DNA of 64,000 bases from Chitinophagaceae bacterium (GCA_017307755.1 JAFKGQ010000022.1:62001-126000); one strand, 5' to 3'. Counted from the stretch's first letter, positions 1 through 10,180 are shown. Program-made: numbers and translations. Notes: generated by a model not told the origin, from the sequence alone.

Positions 1-1
1 C

Positions 2-241
2 TCGGCCAATGACGCCCCGGACCGTGATCCCCGCGCCTGGACATTCGAAGGCTCGAATGACAACGTCAACTGGGATGAGCTGGACAGGAGGTTCAATTTT
101 TTCTTTGAACAGCGCTATCAACTGAAGGTCTTCTCCTTCCAGAATACGACGGCTTATAAATACTATCGGATAAATATTTCCGAGGTAAATGGCTCGAACC
201 TGTACCAACTGGCTGAATGGACCATCAATTCAACAAAATAA
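2..241 (+). CDS. C-terminal part of a discoidin-like (F5/8 type C) surface protein
   Basis: The window opens inside this gene; 79 codons remain before the TAA. The remaining segment (TWTFEGS-like strand, then YKYYRINISE and LAEWTIN near the end) resembles the last 80 residues of the PKD-discoidin lipoprotein at 11599-12402, which has the matching stretches FYRLSI and LSDWTVN. Both therefore look like the end of a galactose-binding, F5/8C-type beta-sandwich. It lies 31 bases before the DUF5007-like gene on the same strand and is probably the preceding member of the same operon. The fold is inferred from similarity to the complete paralogue; the N-terminal part, including any lipobox, is outside the window. 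Confidence 0.7.
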   Translation, partial: SANDAPDRDPRAWTFEGSNDNVNWDELDRRFNFFFEQRYQLKVFSFQNTTAYKYYRINISEVNGSNLYQLAEWTINSTK

Positions 242-272
242 GACACGGGCACTAACTTAAAATCCTGCGATC

Positions 273-1361
273 ATGGAACGCGTCATAAAAAAAGCGACTA
301 TTTTCTTCCTGCTTACCGGAATGATCTCCGGTGGCTGTAAAAAACTGTACAACCTGCCCGATGAAAAGGACTATCTCAGCTCAAACCTCAATTTTTCAAA
401 TAAGATCTTCGAGCCCATACTAGGCCGGACAACGCTCATGGGCGGCTTTAATTCGGACCGTAGCACCGAACCCCTGAAATTCGAGATCGTCAATGCACGG
501 TGGGGAGATGGACGTCCCATGACGGACATCTTCACCGAAGCCGAGACTTACGTGTGGACGGGCACTTATACGGGCAACGAGAAAAGCCTGGAAGAAATAG
601 AGGCCAAACGGAAGAAGGAGAAGCACCCCCTTTTCGAGATCCGGCGTTCAGGGGAGTTTATTATGTGGAGCGCTTCCACCAATGCTCTGATCCAGCCCCG
701 GGCCACCGACAGTACCAATTTTCCGCAGAACACCCGGTATTTCGACATCAAGGTGAGCAACAGCGGTGGAGAGATGCTGATCAAGGATTTCCAGGTGCGC
801 CCCTGGCGCGAGCGGCCCTATGAGCCTTCCAATGATATGAATCTCTATACAGGCGGCATAGCGCCCAACCCCAAGGACCCTACCAATCCCGCAGACAGGG
901 ATTATATAAGACCCTTTATCTACAATGTGCTCTCTACCCCCTCCGAGAAGAATATGGTGAGCAACGACGACAGGAAGGATATCGTAGCCTTTATCCGCCC
1001 GTTCTCGGGGGGAAATGGCCACAATTTACGGATCAAGGTGCTGAACAAGGACTCCCTTCCCATCAATCCCTCCACTTTTAACGAAACGAGCTGGAAGACG
1101 ATGCTACATGGATTCAATATGCAAATGACAAACGAGTATGTTCAATATGACGTCGGCTATCCGATACCGCTGGTAGAGATCCCCACCCCTTACGCACCCG
1201 GCGGAACGAGGGCGCATGCGGAATTGAAATATTCCAGGATCGGTTTTGGCGGGACGAGGGTCATGGCCGGTTTCGGGTTGGACTTTGCGATCTATCGGCC
1301 GGGGGATTGGGAGATCGTATTCCTCTTCAGGACCGAGAATCCAAAATTTGAAAATGACTAA
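273..1361 (+). CDS. DUF5007-like lipoprotein of a SusC/SusD operon
   Basis: A 362-residue protein with a lipoprotein signal peptide: hydrophobic stretch, then SGGC with the lipobox Cys at residue 22 followed by KK. The rest is a soluble, Trp/Tyr/Pro-rich domain with no catalytic motif that I recognise. Length, position directly before susC and overall character match the DUF5007 lipoproteins of Chitinophagaceae and Sphingobacteria polysaccharide loci; that family name comes from memory and was not checked by a search. It sits 19 bases before susC and is presumably an accessory surface component, perhaps glycan binding. Function unknown. Confidence 0.6.
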   Translation: MERVIKKATIFFLLTGMISGGCKKLYNLPDEKDYLSSNLNFSNKIFEPILGRTTLMGGFNSDRSTEPLKFEIVNARWGDGRPMTDIFTEAETYVWTGTYTGNEKSLEEIEAKRKKEKHPLFEIRRSGEFIMWSASTNALIQPRATDSTNFPQNTRYFDIKVSNSGGEMLIKDFQVRPWRERPYEPSNDMNLYTGGIAPNPKDPTNPADRDYIRPFIYNVLSTPSEKNMVSNDDRKDIVAFIRPFSGGNGHNLRIKVLNKDSLPINPSTFNETSWKTMLHGFNMQMTNEYVQYDVGYPIPLVEIPTPYAPGGTRAHAELKYSRIGFGGTRVMAGFGLDFAIYRPGDWEIVFLFRTENPKFEND

Positions 1362-1380
1362 CTGCTAATAAACGAATACA

Positions 1381-4300
1381 ATGAAACTACGTCTATACGT
1401 TTTTCTCCTGCTGACCGGTGGCCTTTTCCCTTCCTGGCACCTGCTCGCGCAAGCTCCGCCCCCTGCCACGATCACAGTCCGCGGAACGGTGGTGAATAAA
1501 AACTCCAACGCCCCGTTGCAGAGCGTTACCATCGCCAATGAAAAAACAGGCAAGGGAGTGGGCATGACAAATGCGGATGGACATTTTGAGGTCAGGGTGC
1601 CTGCGGGCGCTACCCTCATCTTCAGCTCGGTGGGTCTTGCCACCAAAAAAGTGAAGCTGGAACCAGGTCAGACGAATATAAAAGTGCCCATGGAAGAAAA
1701 CAACCGGTCGATGGATGACGCGATCATTGTCGCCTATCAGAGAAGGACGAAGGAGACGACGACAGGGGCTGTCAATGTCGTGATGGGCAAAGAGGTGCAG
1801 GACGTACCCGTATCGAATGTGGAGCAGCTGCTGCAAGGTAAAGTGCCCGGGCTGAACATCCAGAATAATACGGGGGCCCCCGGATTTAGAGGCTCGGTGC
1901 AGATGCGGGGTCTTTCCAATCTCAGCATTTCGGGCAGCGGCAGCGAATCCTTTCTTCAACCTACGTCTCCCCTGTATATTATCGACGGCGTACCCATCGA
2001 TGCCGACAAGGCGTCTGAATATGGATTTCAAACCCAGGGTCCCGGCATCAGCCCCGTGTCATTGATACCTCCGGAAGATATCGAATCCATCCAGGTCCTG
2101 AAAGATGCGCAGGCTACTTCCATGTATGGATCGAGAGGCGCTTATGGGGTTATCATTATCTCTACCAGACGGGGTAATTCCAAGGTTCCCCGCGTCAGGT
2201 ATACGGCCAACTATTTTGTAACCACGCCCCCCAAACTCCGCGAGACGCTAGGCGGTAATGCGGAGCGCCGGCTGAAGATCGCGCAGATCGTCACCAATGC
2301 CCGCAGCTATGACGATATAATGCGGATCAACCAAACGACCTTCCTGGCGGATAGTCTGAACCCTTACTGGAATAACTCCACCAACTGGCAGGCCGTCTTT
2401 TATCGCACTACTTACAACCAGACACATAACCTGGCCCTCGACGGCGGTAATGCTAAATTCAACTACAAGACAAACCTGGGGTATTATACTGAAAAAGGGG
2501 TCATCAAGAACACGGGTTTTGACAGATATAACCTGAACATGAATATGGAGTTCAGACCCAGCGATAAGTTCAGGATCTTCAGCTCTCTTTTCGGGTCGAT
2601 GGGTATCCAGGGTAAAGGCAATGGCCTGGGTATCCTTCAGCAAGGTGTAGCCGACAACGGGACGGCCTCCACGCTGTTGCCGCCGCCCTCTTATTACCAA
2701 TCTTCCGGCGCCGTCGTGTCCGCCCTGAAAACAAAAAATGACAATAGCTCCAGGAACCTGCGGGCAAACGTAGATATGCGTTATGAGCCATTCCCCGGTG
2801 TAGCGTTCGCATCCAGCCTCAGCTATGACAATACCTCGGACATGGAATCCACTTTTACGCCTGCTGCAGCGAATAACCAGTTCGCCAGGGTCTATGATTT
2901 CACGGGAAAGAACTTTACGTTGTACAACCGGAACAACTTCACCTACTACAAGGCGATCACAAGGGACCATTCCATCTTTATCAACGCATTCAACGAGATC
3001 TATAAACAAGGCGCCCAATCCCGTATCACAAGACAGGAAAGGACCCCTAACGATCAGATGCAGGGTCCCATCGGCTTCGACTCCTATTTTTCACGGGGCG
3101 GCGGGGTTCTGGCGAACTTTAAGAATGCTACCATCGCCTCCTTTGCCGGATCCATTTCCTACGATTATCAAAAAAGGTTCGTTGCGGAATTTTCTTACCG
3201 TCTGGACGGTACATCCTCCAACGGACTGGAGAATCTTTATTCCAAGAACCCTTCCGTGGGACTACGATGGAACTTCAGCAAAGAAAAGTGGCTGAAGGAC
3301 CTCATCTGGCTTTCCTACGGCGCCCTGCGGTTGACCTGGGGACAAAATATCGTCCCGACAGGAAATCTCCAGAGCATCTATGGTATCTATGATCTGAACG
3401 GGAATTTCAATAATAACCCTACTATCGGGATCAACTACGACCAGATACCCAACCCCTTCCTCAAACCCACTACTACTACGCAATATAACCTTGGTTTTGA
3501 AACGGGTCTGTTTAATGATAAGTTTGTCGTCAACTTTGACACTTACTTCAAAAAAGTGGACAACCTGCTCTTCGACAGGTACCTTGCAAGCAATACAGGG
3601 TTTAATAAGCTGGCCAGCAATGATGCGGGTATCGCCAACTATGGATATGAACTGATGGTAACGGCCAGGCTTATCGCAAAAAGAGGTTTTACCTGGACCG
3701 TCTCCGTGAACGGCGCTATCAACCGGGATGTACTGTTGAGGCTGCCGGCAGAATACAATGGCCAGTATACCCGGATCGACAACAGCCCTTACAACCAACA
3801 CACTGTATTTCGCGTAGGACGTAATACTTTATCCAATTACCTCATCCGGAACGAGGGAGTATATAGCACGGACGACGAGGTGCCCGTGGACCCGGTGACA
3901 GGCAAGCGATATCAAAGCAATGGCGTGCCGTTCAAGGCGGGCGACCCCCGTTTCAAAGACGTCAATGGAGATTATGTCCTGGATGGAAGGGATTATGAGG
4001 TCGGCGGGAACTCGCAGCCGATGGTAACAGGCGGTATCTCCACGAATGTGGTCTATAAGAACTTTGGATTGAATGTCTACGCCACCTTCACCGCCAAACG
4101 CACCATCCTGAACAATGCCCTCTCCGACCGCATGTCCATTACAAGGGATCCCTTCGACCTGCGGGCAGTAGTGCCCCTAAGCGACCTCGACATCTGGCGT
4201 AAGCCGGGAGATCATGCGAGGTATCCGAACCCCTACGATTATGGAAGGTACAACCAGATCCAGCCGCTGCGGCCTGACCAGACCCTCTGGGCCGAGGATG

Positions 4301-4542
4301 GCAGCTACTTAAAAATAAACAACGTGATACTATCCTATATGTTTAACAAGGCTCTTGTCAGAAAGGTCGGCTTTAACAGCGCCAGGATCTATTTCAGCAC
4401 GGAGAACCTCATCACCTTTTCCGGGTACAGCGGGCCTAACCCCGAGAATGTCACTACCCTGGGTAGAGATGTATCCAGCGGTTATGCCGTCCCTCGAAAA
4501 TATAACATCGGGGTAAACATAGAACTCAATACTGGCAATTAA
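1381..4542 (+). CDS. SusC/RagA-family TonB-linked outer-membrane transporter
   Basis: A 1053-residue outer-membrane transporter subunit. It has a signal peptide (cleavage near residue 24), a carboxypeptidase-regulatory-like domain at about 31-118, a TonB plug at about 120-265 with the SusC hallmarks LLQGKVPGL, PLYIIDGVPID and VLKDAQATSMYGSRG, then a beta-barrel to the end with a terminal strand typical of RagA. No STN domain precedes the plug, so this copy is not a direct partner of a FecR-type anti-sigma factor. The susD gene follows after 9 bases. Together they should form the energised import complex for an oligosaccharide or similar ligand; the substrate cannot be read from the sequence. 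Confidence 0.95.
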   Translation: MKLRLYVFLLLTGGLFPSWHLLAQAPPPATITVRGTVVNKNSNAPLQSVTIANEKTGKGVGMTNADGHFEVRVPAGATLIFSSVGLATKKVKLEPGQTNIKVPMEENNRSMDDAIIVAYQRRTKETTTGAVNVVMGKEVQDVPVSNVEQLLQGKVPGLNIQNNTGAPGFRGSVQMRGLSNLSISGSGSESFLQPTSPLYIIDGVPIDADKASEYGFQTQGPGISPVSLIPPEDIESIQVLKDAQATSMYGSRGAYGVIIISTRRGNSKVPRVRYTANYFVTTPPKLRETLGGNAERRLKIAQIVTNARSYDDIMRINQTTFLADSLNPYWNNSTNWQAVFYRTTYNQTHNLALDGGNAKFNYKTNLGYYTEKGVIKNTGFDRYNLNMNMEFRPSDKFRIFSSLFGSMGIQGKGNGLGILQQGVADNGTASTLLPPPSYYQSSGAVVSALKTKNDNSSRNLRANVDMRYEPFPGVAFASSLSYDNTSDMESTFTPAAANNQFARVYDFTGKNFTLYNRNNFTYYKAITRDHSIFINAFNEIYKQGAQSRITRQERTPNDQMQGPIGFDSYFSRGGGVLANFKNATIASFAGSISYDYQKRFVAEFSYRLDGTSSNGLENLYSKNPSVGLRWNFSKEKWLKDLIWLSYGALRLTWGQNIVPTGNLQSIYGIYDLNGNFNNNPTIGINYDQIPNPFLKPTTTTQYNLGFETGLFNDKFVVNFDTYFKKVDNLLFDRYLASNTGFNKLASNDAGIANYGYELMVTARLIAKRGFTWTVSVNGAINRDVLLRLPAEYNGQYTRIDNSPYNQHTVFRVGRNTLSNYLIRNEGVYSTDDEVPVDPVTGKRYQSNGVPFKAGDPRFKDVNGDYVLDGRDYEVGGNSQPMVTGGISTNVVYKNFGLNVYATFTAKRTILNNALSDRMSITRDPFDLRAVVPLSDLDIWRKPGDHARYPNPYDYGRYNQIQPLRPDQTLWAEDGSYLKINNVILSYMFNKALVRKVGFNSARIYFSTENLITFSGYSGPNPENVTTLGRDVSSGYAVPRKYNIGVNIELNTGN

Positions 4543-4551
4543 ACCCACTTC

Positions 4552-6078
4552 ATGATGAAAAAGACCATCTGCTATACTATACTGTTGCTGACGATCCTGG
4601 TCGGACCCGGCTGTAAGAAATTCCTGGATATCCAACCCATCGATAAGCTGTCGGGTAATAATTTCTACCAGTCCAGGGAGGACGTGATCGCCAATATTTA
4701 CGATCTGTCCCGGAAATTATTCAACAAGGTTAATGAAACCCACTTTATCGGTGCGACAGGCGAATACCGGTCAGGCGAAGTATTGTCGGAGGCGCAATCC
4801 GACAACGGCCCTGCCCGTGCTTATGTAGAAGTGCTGGGCAGGAATGACCTGCTCACGCTGCTCAGCGGCAACCGTCCCTGGGATTTTTACAATTTTTGGA
4901 AGATCACGGAATGGCAGGAGTATTACCAGGTGATACAGGGGGCTAATATCCTGCTCAGCAAATTGGAAAAGGGTGTGCCGGGTCTTTCTGAAACAGAGAA
5001 GAAACAATTCGAAAGCGAGGCGGCATTTGCCAGGTCGCTGGCCTATTTCTTCATGGTACGTCTGTACGGGGACGTTCCCTATTTCACCGACGCCTTCCAT
5101 TCGACGGCGCTACCCCGGGAGAAGATGGTAACAGTGATGAATAATTGTATTGCCGACCTGACGAAGTACAAAGAGTTCCTTCCATGGAGCTATTCCGACC
5201 CCGCTCTGAAAGGCGTGCGGGCAAGCCGGGGAAGCATCATCGCCCTGCTGATGAATATGAACATGTGGAACGCGGGTTTTGATAAGAGCAAGGCCGGGCA
5301 ATACTACGAGGAAACGGCCGCGCTGGGGAAAGAACTGGTAAACAGCGGCGCTTACCGGCTCCTTCCGCTGAATGAATGGTCTAACGTCGTGAAGGGCCGC
5401 AGCGATGAAAGTCTTTTCGAGTTCTACCGGAGCGTCAACTATGGGGACGCCAATAGCCTCGTCGGTCCCATTTCCGACATGTTCCTCCACTATCCGTATA
5501 AAAGACCTGAATATACCCACCGGGTAAGCTTTGCTTACTTCAAGGCCGAATATATGCAGAAGCTATACCTGGGCAGCGCCGACAGAAGGGCCACCGTCTG
5601 GTTTGACGAGAACATCTATGCGGACAACGGGAGATTTATGATGCTCAAGTTCGCCCAAAATAGTTATGCTTCCGGAGATGAGCTGGATAACCCCGACAAT
5701 ACTTTTATGATCTTCCGGTATGCTGGAGAGATCCTCTTATGCGCGGAAGCCCTGGCAGAACTGGGAAATGACGATGAAGCCATTAAACTGGTGAACATGG
5801 TCCGGGACAGGGCTGAAGCGGGACGTTACACAGGCGGCGGCGGCCAGGACCTGAAGGACTTTATCTTTTTGGAGCGGTCACGCGAACTCATGGGCGAAGG
5901 ACATCATTATTTCGACCTGGTCCGGACACGCAGGATCCTCAGCAGCACCTGGTCATACAATGTGCTGACGCTGGATAAGTTCAACAGAGGAGCCTGGACC
6001 TGGCCCATCAGCAGGAGCGCCCTGAACAATAATCCCTATATGACACTCAACGATTATTGGACCAATGGAGGCAACTAA
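4552..6078 (+). CDS. SusD/RagB-family nutrient-binding outer-membrane lipoprotein
   Basis: A 508-residue lipoprotein with lipobox GPGC (Cys21) followed by KKFLDIQP, the usual RagB start. TPR-rich helical body with the family motifs FARSLAYFFMVRLYGDVPYF, an EILLCAEALAELG helix and, near the C terminus, ERSRELMGEGHHYFDLVR, which is the SusD signature. Two adjacent ATGs (4552 and 4555) are equivalent starts. It forms the lid of the SusC transporter just upstream. Followed after 24 bases by the fasciclin gene. Confidence 0.95.
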   Translation: MMKKTICYTILLLTILVGPGCKKFLDIQPIDKLSGNNFYQSREDVIANIYDLSRKLFNKVNETHFIGATGEYRSGEVLSEAQSDNGPARAYVEVLGRNDLLTLLSGNRPWDFYNFWKITEWQEYYQVIQGANILLSKLEKGVPGLSETEKKQFESEAAFARSLAYFFMVRLYGDVPYFTDAFHSTALPREKMVTVMNNCIADLTKYKEFLPWSYSDPALKGVRASRGSIIALLMNMNMWNAGFDKSKAGQYYEETAALGKELVNSGAYRLLPLNEWSNVVKGRSDESLFEFYRSVNYGDANSLVGPISDMFLHYPYKRPEYTHRVSFAYFKAEYMQKLYLGSADRRATVWFDENIYADNGRFMMLKFAQNSYASGDELDNPDNTFMIFRYAGEILLCAEALAELGNDDEAIKLVNMVRDRAEAGRYTGGGGQDLKDFIFLERSRELMGEGHHYFDLVRTRRILSSTWSYNVLTLDKFNRGAWTWPISRSALNNNPYMTLNDYWTNGGN

Positions 6079-6102
6079 TTACCACATCCCATTCAATCAA
6101 CT

Positions 6103-6816
6103 ATGATAAAGAATACTATAGCGATCTGTGGCCTCATCCTGCTGGCATTCACTGCCTGCCAGCGCGATAAGTACTATAAGGACGGCGGTCTGGCCCAGGC
6201 GAATTTTCCGGGCACGATGCTGAATTACCTGGATGCGAATCCCGCTCCCTTCGACACCATTGCCAGGATAGTCAGACTAGCCGGGCTTTCCGATATGTTC
6301 AACAAAGAGGATATCACCTTCTTTGCGCCGGATGACCAGGTAATCTATCGGACCATCGGCACCATCTACACGGGCGGGCTGAACTCCTACCTGTATTTCA
6401 ATGGCAAAGACACTGTCCGGGATTTGTCGGAGATCGATTCCTCCATCTGGCGGAAATATCTTCTGCAGTATATTTTCAAGGGGGTCAACAGACTCAAGGA
6501 CTATCCCCAGATAGATTTCACGCTGGTGAATATCTACCCCGGAGGCTTGTATTATACCCTGGGCGGGAACGTGATGAACGTCGGTGTTACATTCGCCGAT
6601 GCCAATGGTATAAAATACCTGGGCTACCGTCAACTGCAGCTGACCTATATTCCGGATATCTCCAGGCCGGACGACGGCTGGAGGACCTTCGCCGTCTCTT
6701 CTTCGGATATCAAACCAAAGAATGGGATCGTACACGCGCTGTTGACCAACGGTATGTACCTGGGGTATGACGCAAATAATTTTTTCACTGAAGTATATAA
6801 TGCCGGACTAAAATGA
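6103..6816 (+). CDS. Fasciclin (FAS1) domain lipoprotein
   Basis: 237 residues; lipobox FTAC with Cys19, then QRDKYYKDGG. The body looks like one FAS1 domain: MLNYLDANPAPFDTIARIVRLAGL followed by DITFFAPDDQ (the H1-like box) and a late NGIVHALLTNGMYLG (the H2-like box). FAS1 lipoproteins are frequent in SusC/SusD operons of this group and are thought to act in adhesion or ligand binding at the cell surface; that role is inferred. The stop overlaps the start of the next gene by 4 bases (ATGA), indicating translational coupling. Confidence 0.75.
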   Translation: MIKNTIAICGLILLAFTACQRDKYYKDGGLAQANFPGTMLNYLDANPAPFDTIARIVRLAGLSDMFNKEDITFFAPDDQVIYRTIGTIYTGGLNSYLYFNGKDTVRDLSEIDSSIWRKYLLQYIFKGVNRLKDYPQIDFTLVNIYPGGLYYTLGGNVMNVGVTFADANGIKYLGYRQLQLTYIPDISRPDDGWRTFAVSSSDIKPKNGIVHALLTNGMYLGYDANNFFTEVYNAGLK

Positions 6817-8423
6817 AAGCATACAGCTATTTTTTTATCATTGTCGTAACGGCGCTTGCCATACAAGGCTGTAAAAAGACGGACACAGTGTATGAGGACC
6901 CGTATGCCAACCCCAAGCCGCCATTGGGTATTAAGCTGGACCGCGACGCCCCGCCTGTTCCCGCCAGCGGGATAGCAGGTACAAAAGTGCATTTTCAAGC
7001 TACGGGGCTCGTCGCGTATAAGGAGAAAATCTCCTTTCTTTTTAACGGAGAAAAAGCGGAGATCGTCAGTATCACGGAATCCGGCATTGATGTAAAAGTG
7101 CCGGCCGGCGCCAGCAGCGGGGTAACCTCTATCAACGTGGACGATCAGCTCGTCCTCGGTCCGCAATTCTCCGTGCTGGGTCTGATAAAGATCGACCCCA
7201 CATTTCGTGCGCAGGCAGGCGCCAACAATTTCGTCACGGGGGTATACCCGCTGGCGGATGGAAGAAATATCGTCATAGGTTTTTTTACGAATTACGATAA
7301 CAAAGGATACGTCGCGCCCCTGAACAGGATCGTGAGGACATCCGGCGACGGGGACCTGGACCGCACTTTCCGGACCGGGAAAGCAGCCAACGGCGGCCTG
7401 GCCAGCATTATTGAGCTGGGAGGCAAGTTTGTCATTGCCGGCGGGTTTAGCGGTTATGACCAACGCACCGAAAATATAAGCAATATCGCCACCCTGAATC
7501 CCAACGGCACCATTGATACGATGGGTGTGAAGACCTGGCGCAGACCTTCACAAACAGATACTACTATGTATTTTCCCAAATTCAACGGGGGGACCAATGA
7601 CTTCATCAGCCGTCTGTATGTCCATCAAAACAAGATACTGGCCACGGGGAATTTCAGGTACTATGTGACCAGGAAGTATACCGAGCCGAACTCCACGTTC
7701 ACAAAAGACACGGTGATATTGGATAGTACAGAGATGCGTCAGATACTTCGTTTCAACCCGGATGGTACTTTGGACAGCAGTTTCAGATTTGACAAGACGG
7801 CCGGGAAAGGCCTCCCCAGCGCCAACGGACCCATCGGTACATTGATGCACCAGGAGGCTGAAAAGCTGGAAAAGCTGGTAGTCTTCGGCAGCTTCACCAC
7901 TTTCGACGGAAAACCCGCGGGCCGCATCGTCCGGCTGAATCCCGACGGGGCCATCGACAATTCCTTTACGCCGGGCATCGGCGCCGACAACGGCATAAGT
8001 AGCCTTACCTATAACACCGTCACAAAAAAATATCTCATCACCGGCGCCTTCCGGCATTATGGCGGCAAGAATGCCCCTGGGATCGCGTTGCTGAACGATG
8101 ACGGCACACTGGATGAAAGCTTTGCCGGCAAAGAATTCGAAGGTGGTTTTGTAGGCCTCGCCCGGCAGCTGAACGATGGACTCATCGTCGTCAGCGGAGG
8201 ATTTAAGAAATACAATAATGTTACCCGCAACGGCTTTATGGTGCTGACAGCCACCGGGGCTTTTGCACCGGGGTACAATGCTACAGGGACCTTTTCCGGC
8301 GGACTCTCGGATATCATCGAAACCCGGTCCGCTGATGGGAAAAGGGCTTTGTTGCTGATAGGCTCATTTTACAGATTTGACAACCAACCCGTGAGCAATA
8401 TTATACGGATAACCCTGGAATAA
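6813..8423 (+). CDS. DUF5008-like lipoprotein with delta-60 repeats
   Basis: 536 residues; lipobox IQGC (Cys20) followed by KK. Residues about 35-130 look like an IPT/TIG-type immunoglobulin fold (PASGIAGTKVHFQATGL... VKVPAGASSG), as in DUF5008 proteins. From about residue 140 onward there are repeated blocks of the delta-60 type: each has a (D/N)GDLDRTFRTG or NPDGTLDSSF element followed by a V(I/V)GGF-like strand, at least four copies, predicting a beta-propeller. No catalytic residues recognised. Translationally coupled to the fasciclin gene. Probably an extracellular glycan-binding or scaffolding lipoprotein of this operon. Confidence 0.7.
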   Translation: MKAYSYFFIIVVTALAIQGCKKTDTVYEDPYANPKPPLGIKLDRDAPPVPASGIAGTKVHFQATGLVAYKEKISFLFNGEKAEIVSITESGIDVKVPAGASSGVTSINVDDQLVLGPQFSVLGLIKIDPTFRAQAGANNFVTGVYPLADGRNIVIGFFTNYDNKGYVAPLNRIVRTSGDGDLDRTFRTGKAANGGLASIIELGGKFVIAGGFSGYDQRTENISNIATLNPNGTIDTMGVKTWRRPSQTDTTMYFPKFNGGTNDFISRLYVHQNKILATGNFRYYVTRKYTEPNSTFTKDTVILDSTEMRQILRFNPDGTLDSSFRFDKTAGKGLPSANGPIGTLMHQEAEKLEKLVVFGSFTTFDGKPAGRIVRLNPDGAIDNSFTPGIGADNGISSLTYNTVTKKYLITGAFRHYGGKNAPGIALLNDDGTLDESFAGKEFEGGFVGLARQLNDGLIVVSGGFKKYNNVTRNGFMVLTATGAFAPGYNATGTFSGGLSDIIETRSADGKRALLLIGSFYRFDNQPVSNIIRITLE

Positions 8424-8464
8424 CCGCAGCCCTATTTAATTATTCAACGAATTAACTGACCAGT

Positions 8465-10156
8465 ATGAAAAAATACCTGTCTCTTCTTTATCTGATCCTG
8501 TGCATGATGGTGACGGCCATGGTATCCTGTAACAAGAAGTTCAGCCGGATGTTGCCGGACACGAAGTATACGGATACAGCCAACGTCTCTTTTGGCGAGC
8601 GGAAGGTGCTCTACCTCATCGTGGACGGTGCAAGAGGCGCTTCGGTGAACGCCTCCAATACACCCAACATCAAGGCGCTGTTGCCCCATTCCATTTATAG
8701 CTGGGTGTCGGTGAATGATCCGGATGCCGCCTCTATTGCTAACAATTGGGCCGACCTGCTGACGGGTGTTAAAAAGGAGAAACACAAGGTGGTGGATATG
8801 ACGTTCACCAATACCAACCTTCAAAATTATCCTGTCCTCTTCCGACGGATAAAGCAAAGCAATCCTGCCATCGGGATCGCAGCCTTTACTTCGTCAGCGG
8901 ATTTTTCGAACAATCTCACCGGTGGGGCGGATGTGTCGAAGCTGCTTAACTCGGATGATGAGACACGGACTGCTGTCGTAGAGAGCCTGAAAAAGGACAC
9001 GGCCTCCTTTATTGTCGGGCATTTTACAGATGTCAATAAGGCCGGCGTTCAATCGGGCTATGATACTTCTTTTCCGGCATACAAGACAGCCATCGAAAAA
9101 TTCGACGGTTATGTGGGTGAGATCATGACCGCACTGGCGCAACGACCGGGCTTCGCGCGGGAAGACTGGCTGGTCGTCCTCGCTTCCACCGGCGGAGGGC
9201 CCTTCACCATTCCCCCCGACCAAAATGACAACACGATATTCAGCAACCCCGCCGCCAACGCGTTTATTATCTATTACAACCCGGGATATAAGCAGCGTAT
9301 CATCGTCAAGCCATTCACGGGGAACAGGTACATCGGCAAAACCATCCGGCTGAAAGGCGACGCCGTCACCGCCCAGATCAACGACGCGGCAGACTATAAC
9401 ATCGACGACACGACGAATTTCACCATTGAGCTCAAGATCAAAAAGAATGAGGAGGCGTTCTTTTGGCCCAGCGTCCTGGGCAAACGTAATGAATGGTCCA
9501 GCGGGCATCCCAGCGTGGGGTGGGTGATCTATCTCGAGAACAGGTATTGGTACCTGGAATGGCGAGGCACCAAGGACAACGATTTCCACCAGGTGAGAGG
9601 GGCTGATCTGAGGAAGGGCTCATGGGAGAATATTTCCGTCAAATGTGAAACACGCGGAGGCAAGCGGTTCATACGGACCTATACCAACGGCGCTTTTAAC
9701 AATGAGGGGGAGATCACTGCTTCGGGGAGTCTTAGCAACAACAATGCTTTGAAACTGGGATTTTTAAATGGCAACGGGCATGGAACGCCCGACGTATACA
9801 TCACGGACATCCGCTTCTTTAAATTTACCCTTCCCGACGCAGCCATCGACCGGTATGCCTGCGAAACCTCCATCGACCCAAGCCATCCGTATTTCAATTT
9901 CCTGGCCGGCTACTGGCCCGCAACGGATGGACAAGGAACGCTCATAAAGGATTACGGCCCGCTGGCGCATGATTTTGTGATGCAGGGTAGTTACCCCTGG
10001 GAAAGTTACAATGACCTGATCTGTCCGCCTTCGGACCTTAGTCTGTCGGGACTAGTACCCCAAACGGCGGATATACCCGCCCAGATCATTACCTGGTTTA
10101 AAATTGCCAGCAAGCAGAGCTGGGACCTCGATGGACGGGTCTGGCTGGACCAATAA
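8465..10156 (+). CDS. Lipoprotein with degenerate alkaline-phosphatase-like domain, LamG and DUF4983-like domain
   Basis: 563 residues; lipobox MVSC (Cys22) then NKKF. Residues about 45-280 follow the alkaline phosphatase/type I phosphodiesterase fold: VDGARG with the first metal Asp, TPNIKALL, LLTGVKKEKH, then FTDVNKAGVQSG and VVLASTGGG. In active relatives the last two segments carry DxxxH and SDHG metal ligands; here Asp becomes Asn, His becomes Val, and the DH pair becomes TG, so catalysis is unlikely. A LamG/jelly-roll sandwich spans about 307-455 and a C-terminal DUF4983-like segment about 470-563. Best read as a carbohydrate-binding surface lipoprotein built on a dead phosphatase. Confidence 0.72.
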   Translation: MKKYLSLLYLILCMMVTAMVSCNKKFSRMLPDTKYTDTANVSFGERKVLYLIVDGARGASVNASNTPNIKALLPHSIYSWVSVNDPDAASIANNWADLLTGVKKEKHKVVDMTFTNTNLQNYPVLFRRIKQSNPAIGIAAFTSSADFSNNLTGGADVSKLLNSDDETRTAVVESLKKDTASFIVGHFTDVNKAGVQSGYDTSFPAYKTAIEKFDGYVGEIMTALAQRPGFAREDWLVVLASTGGGPFTIPPDQNDNTIFSNPAANAFIIYYNPGYKQRIIVKPFTGNRYIGKTIRLKGDAVTAQINDAADYNIDDTTNFTIELKIKKNEEAFFWPSVLGKRNEWSSGHPSVGWVIYLENRYWYLEWRGTKDNDFHQVRGADLRKGSWENISVKCETRGGKRFIRTYTNGAFNNEGEITASGSLSNNNALKLGFLNGNGHGTPDVYITDIRFFKFTLPDAAIDRYACETSIDPSHPYFNFLAGYWPATDGQGTLIKDYGPLAHDFVMQGSYPWESYNDLICPPSDLSLSGLVPQTADIPAQIITWFKIASKQSWDLDGRVWLDQ

Positions 10157-10180
10157 ATGAAAATATTCAACTATTTCGAT

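Noticed and set aside
2248..3018. Long open frame antisense to the first susC
   Set aside because: A shadow of the GC-rich coding strand with no domain and no promoter. The same holds for other long antisense frames over the SusC, GH and RND genes.
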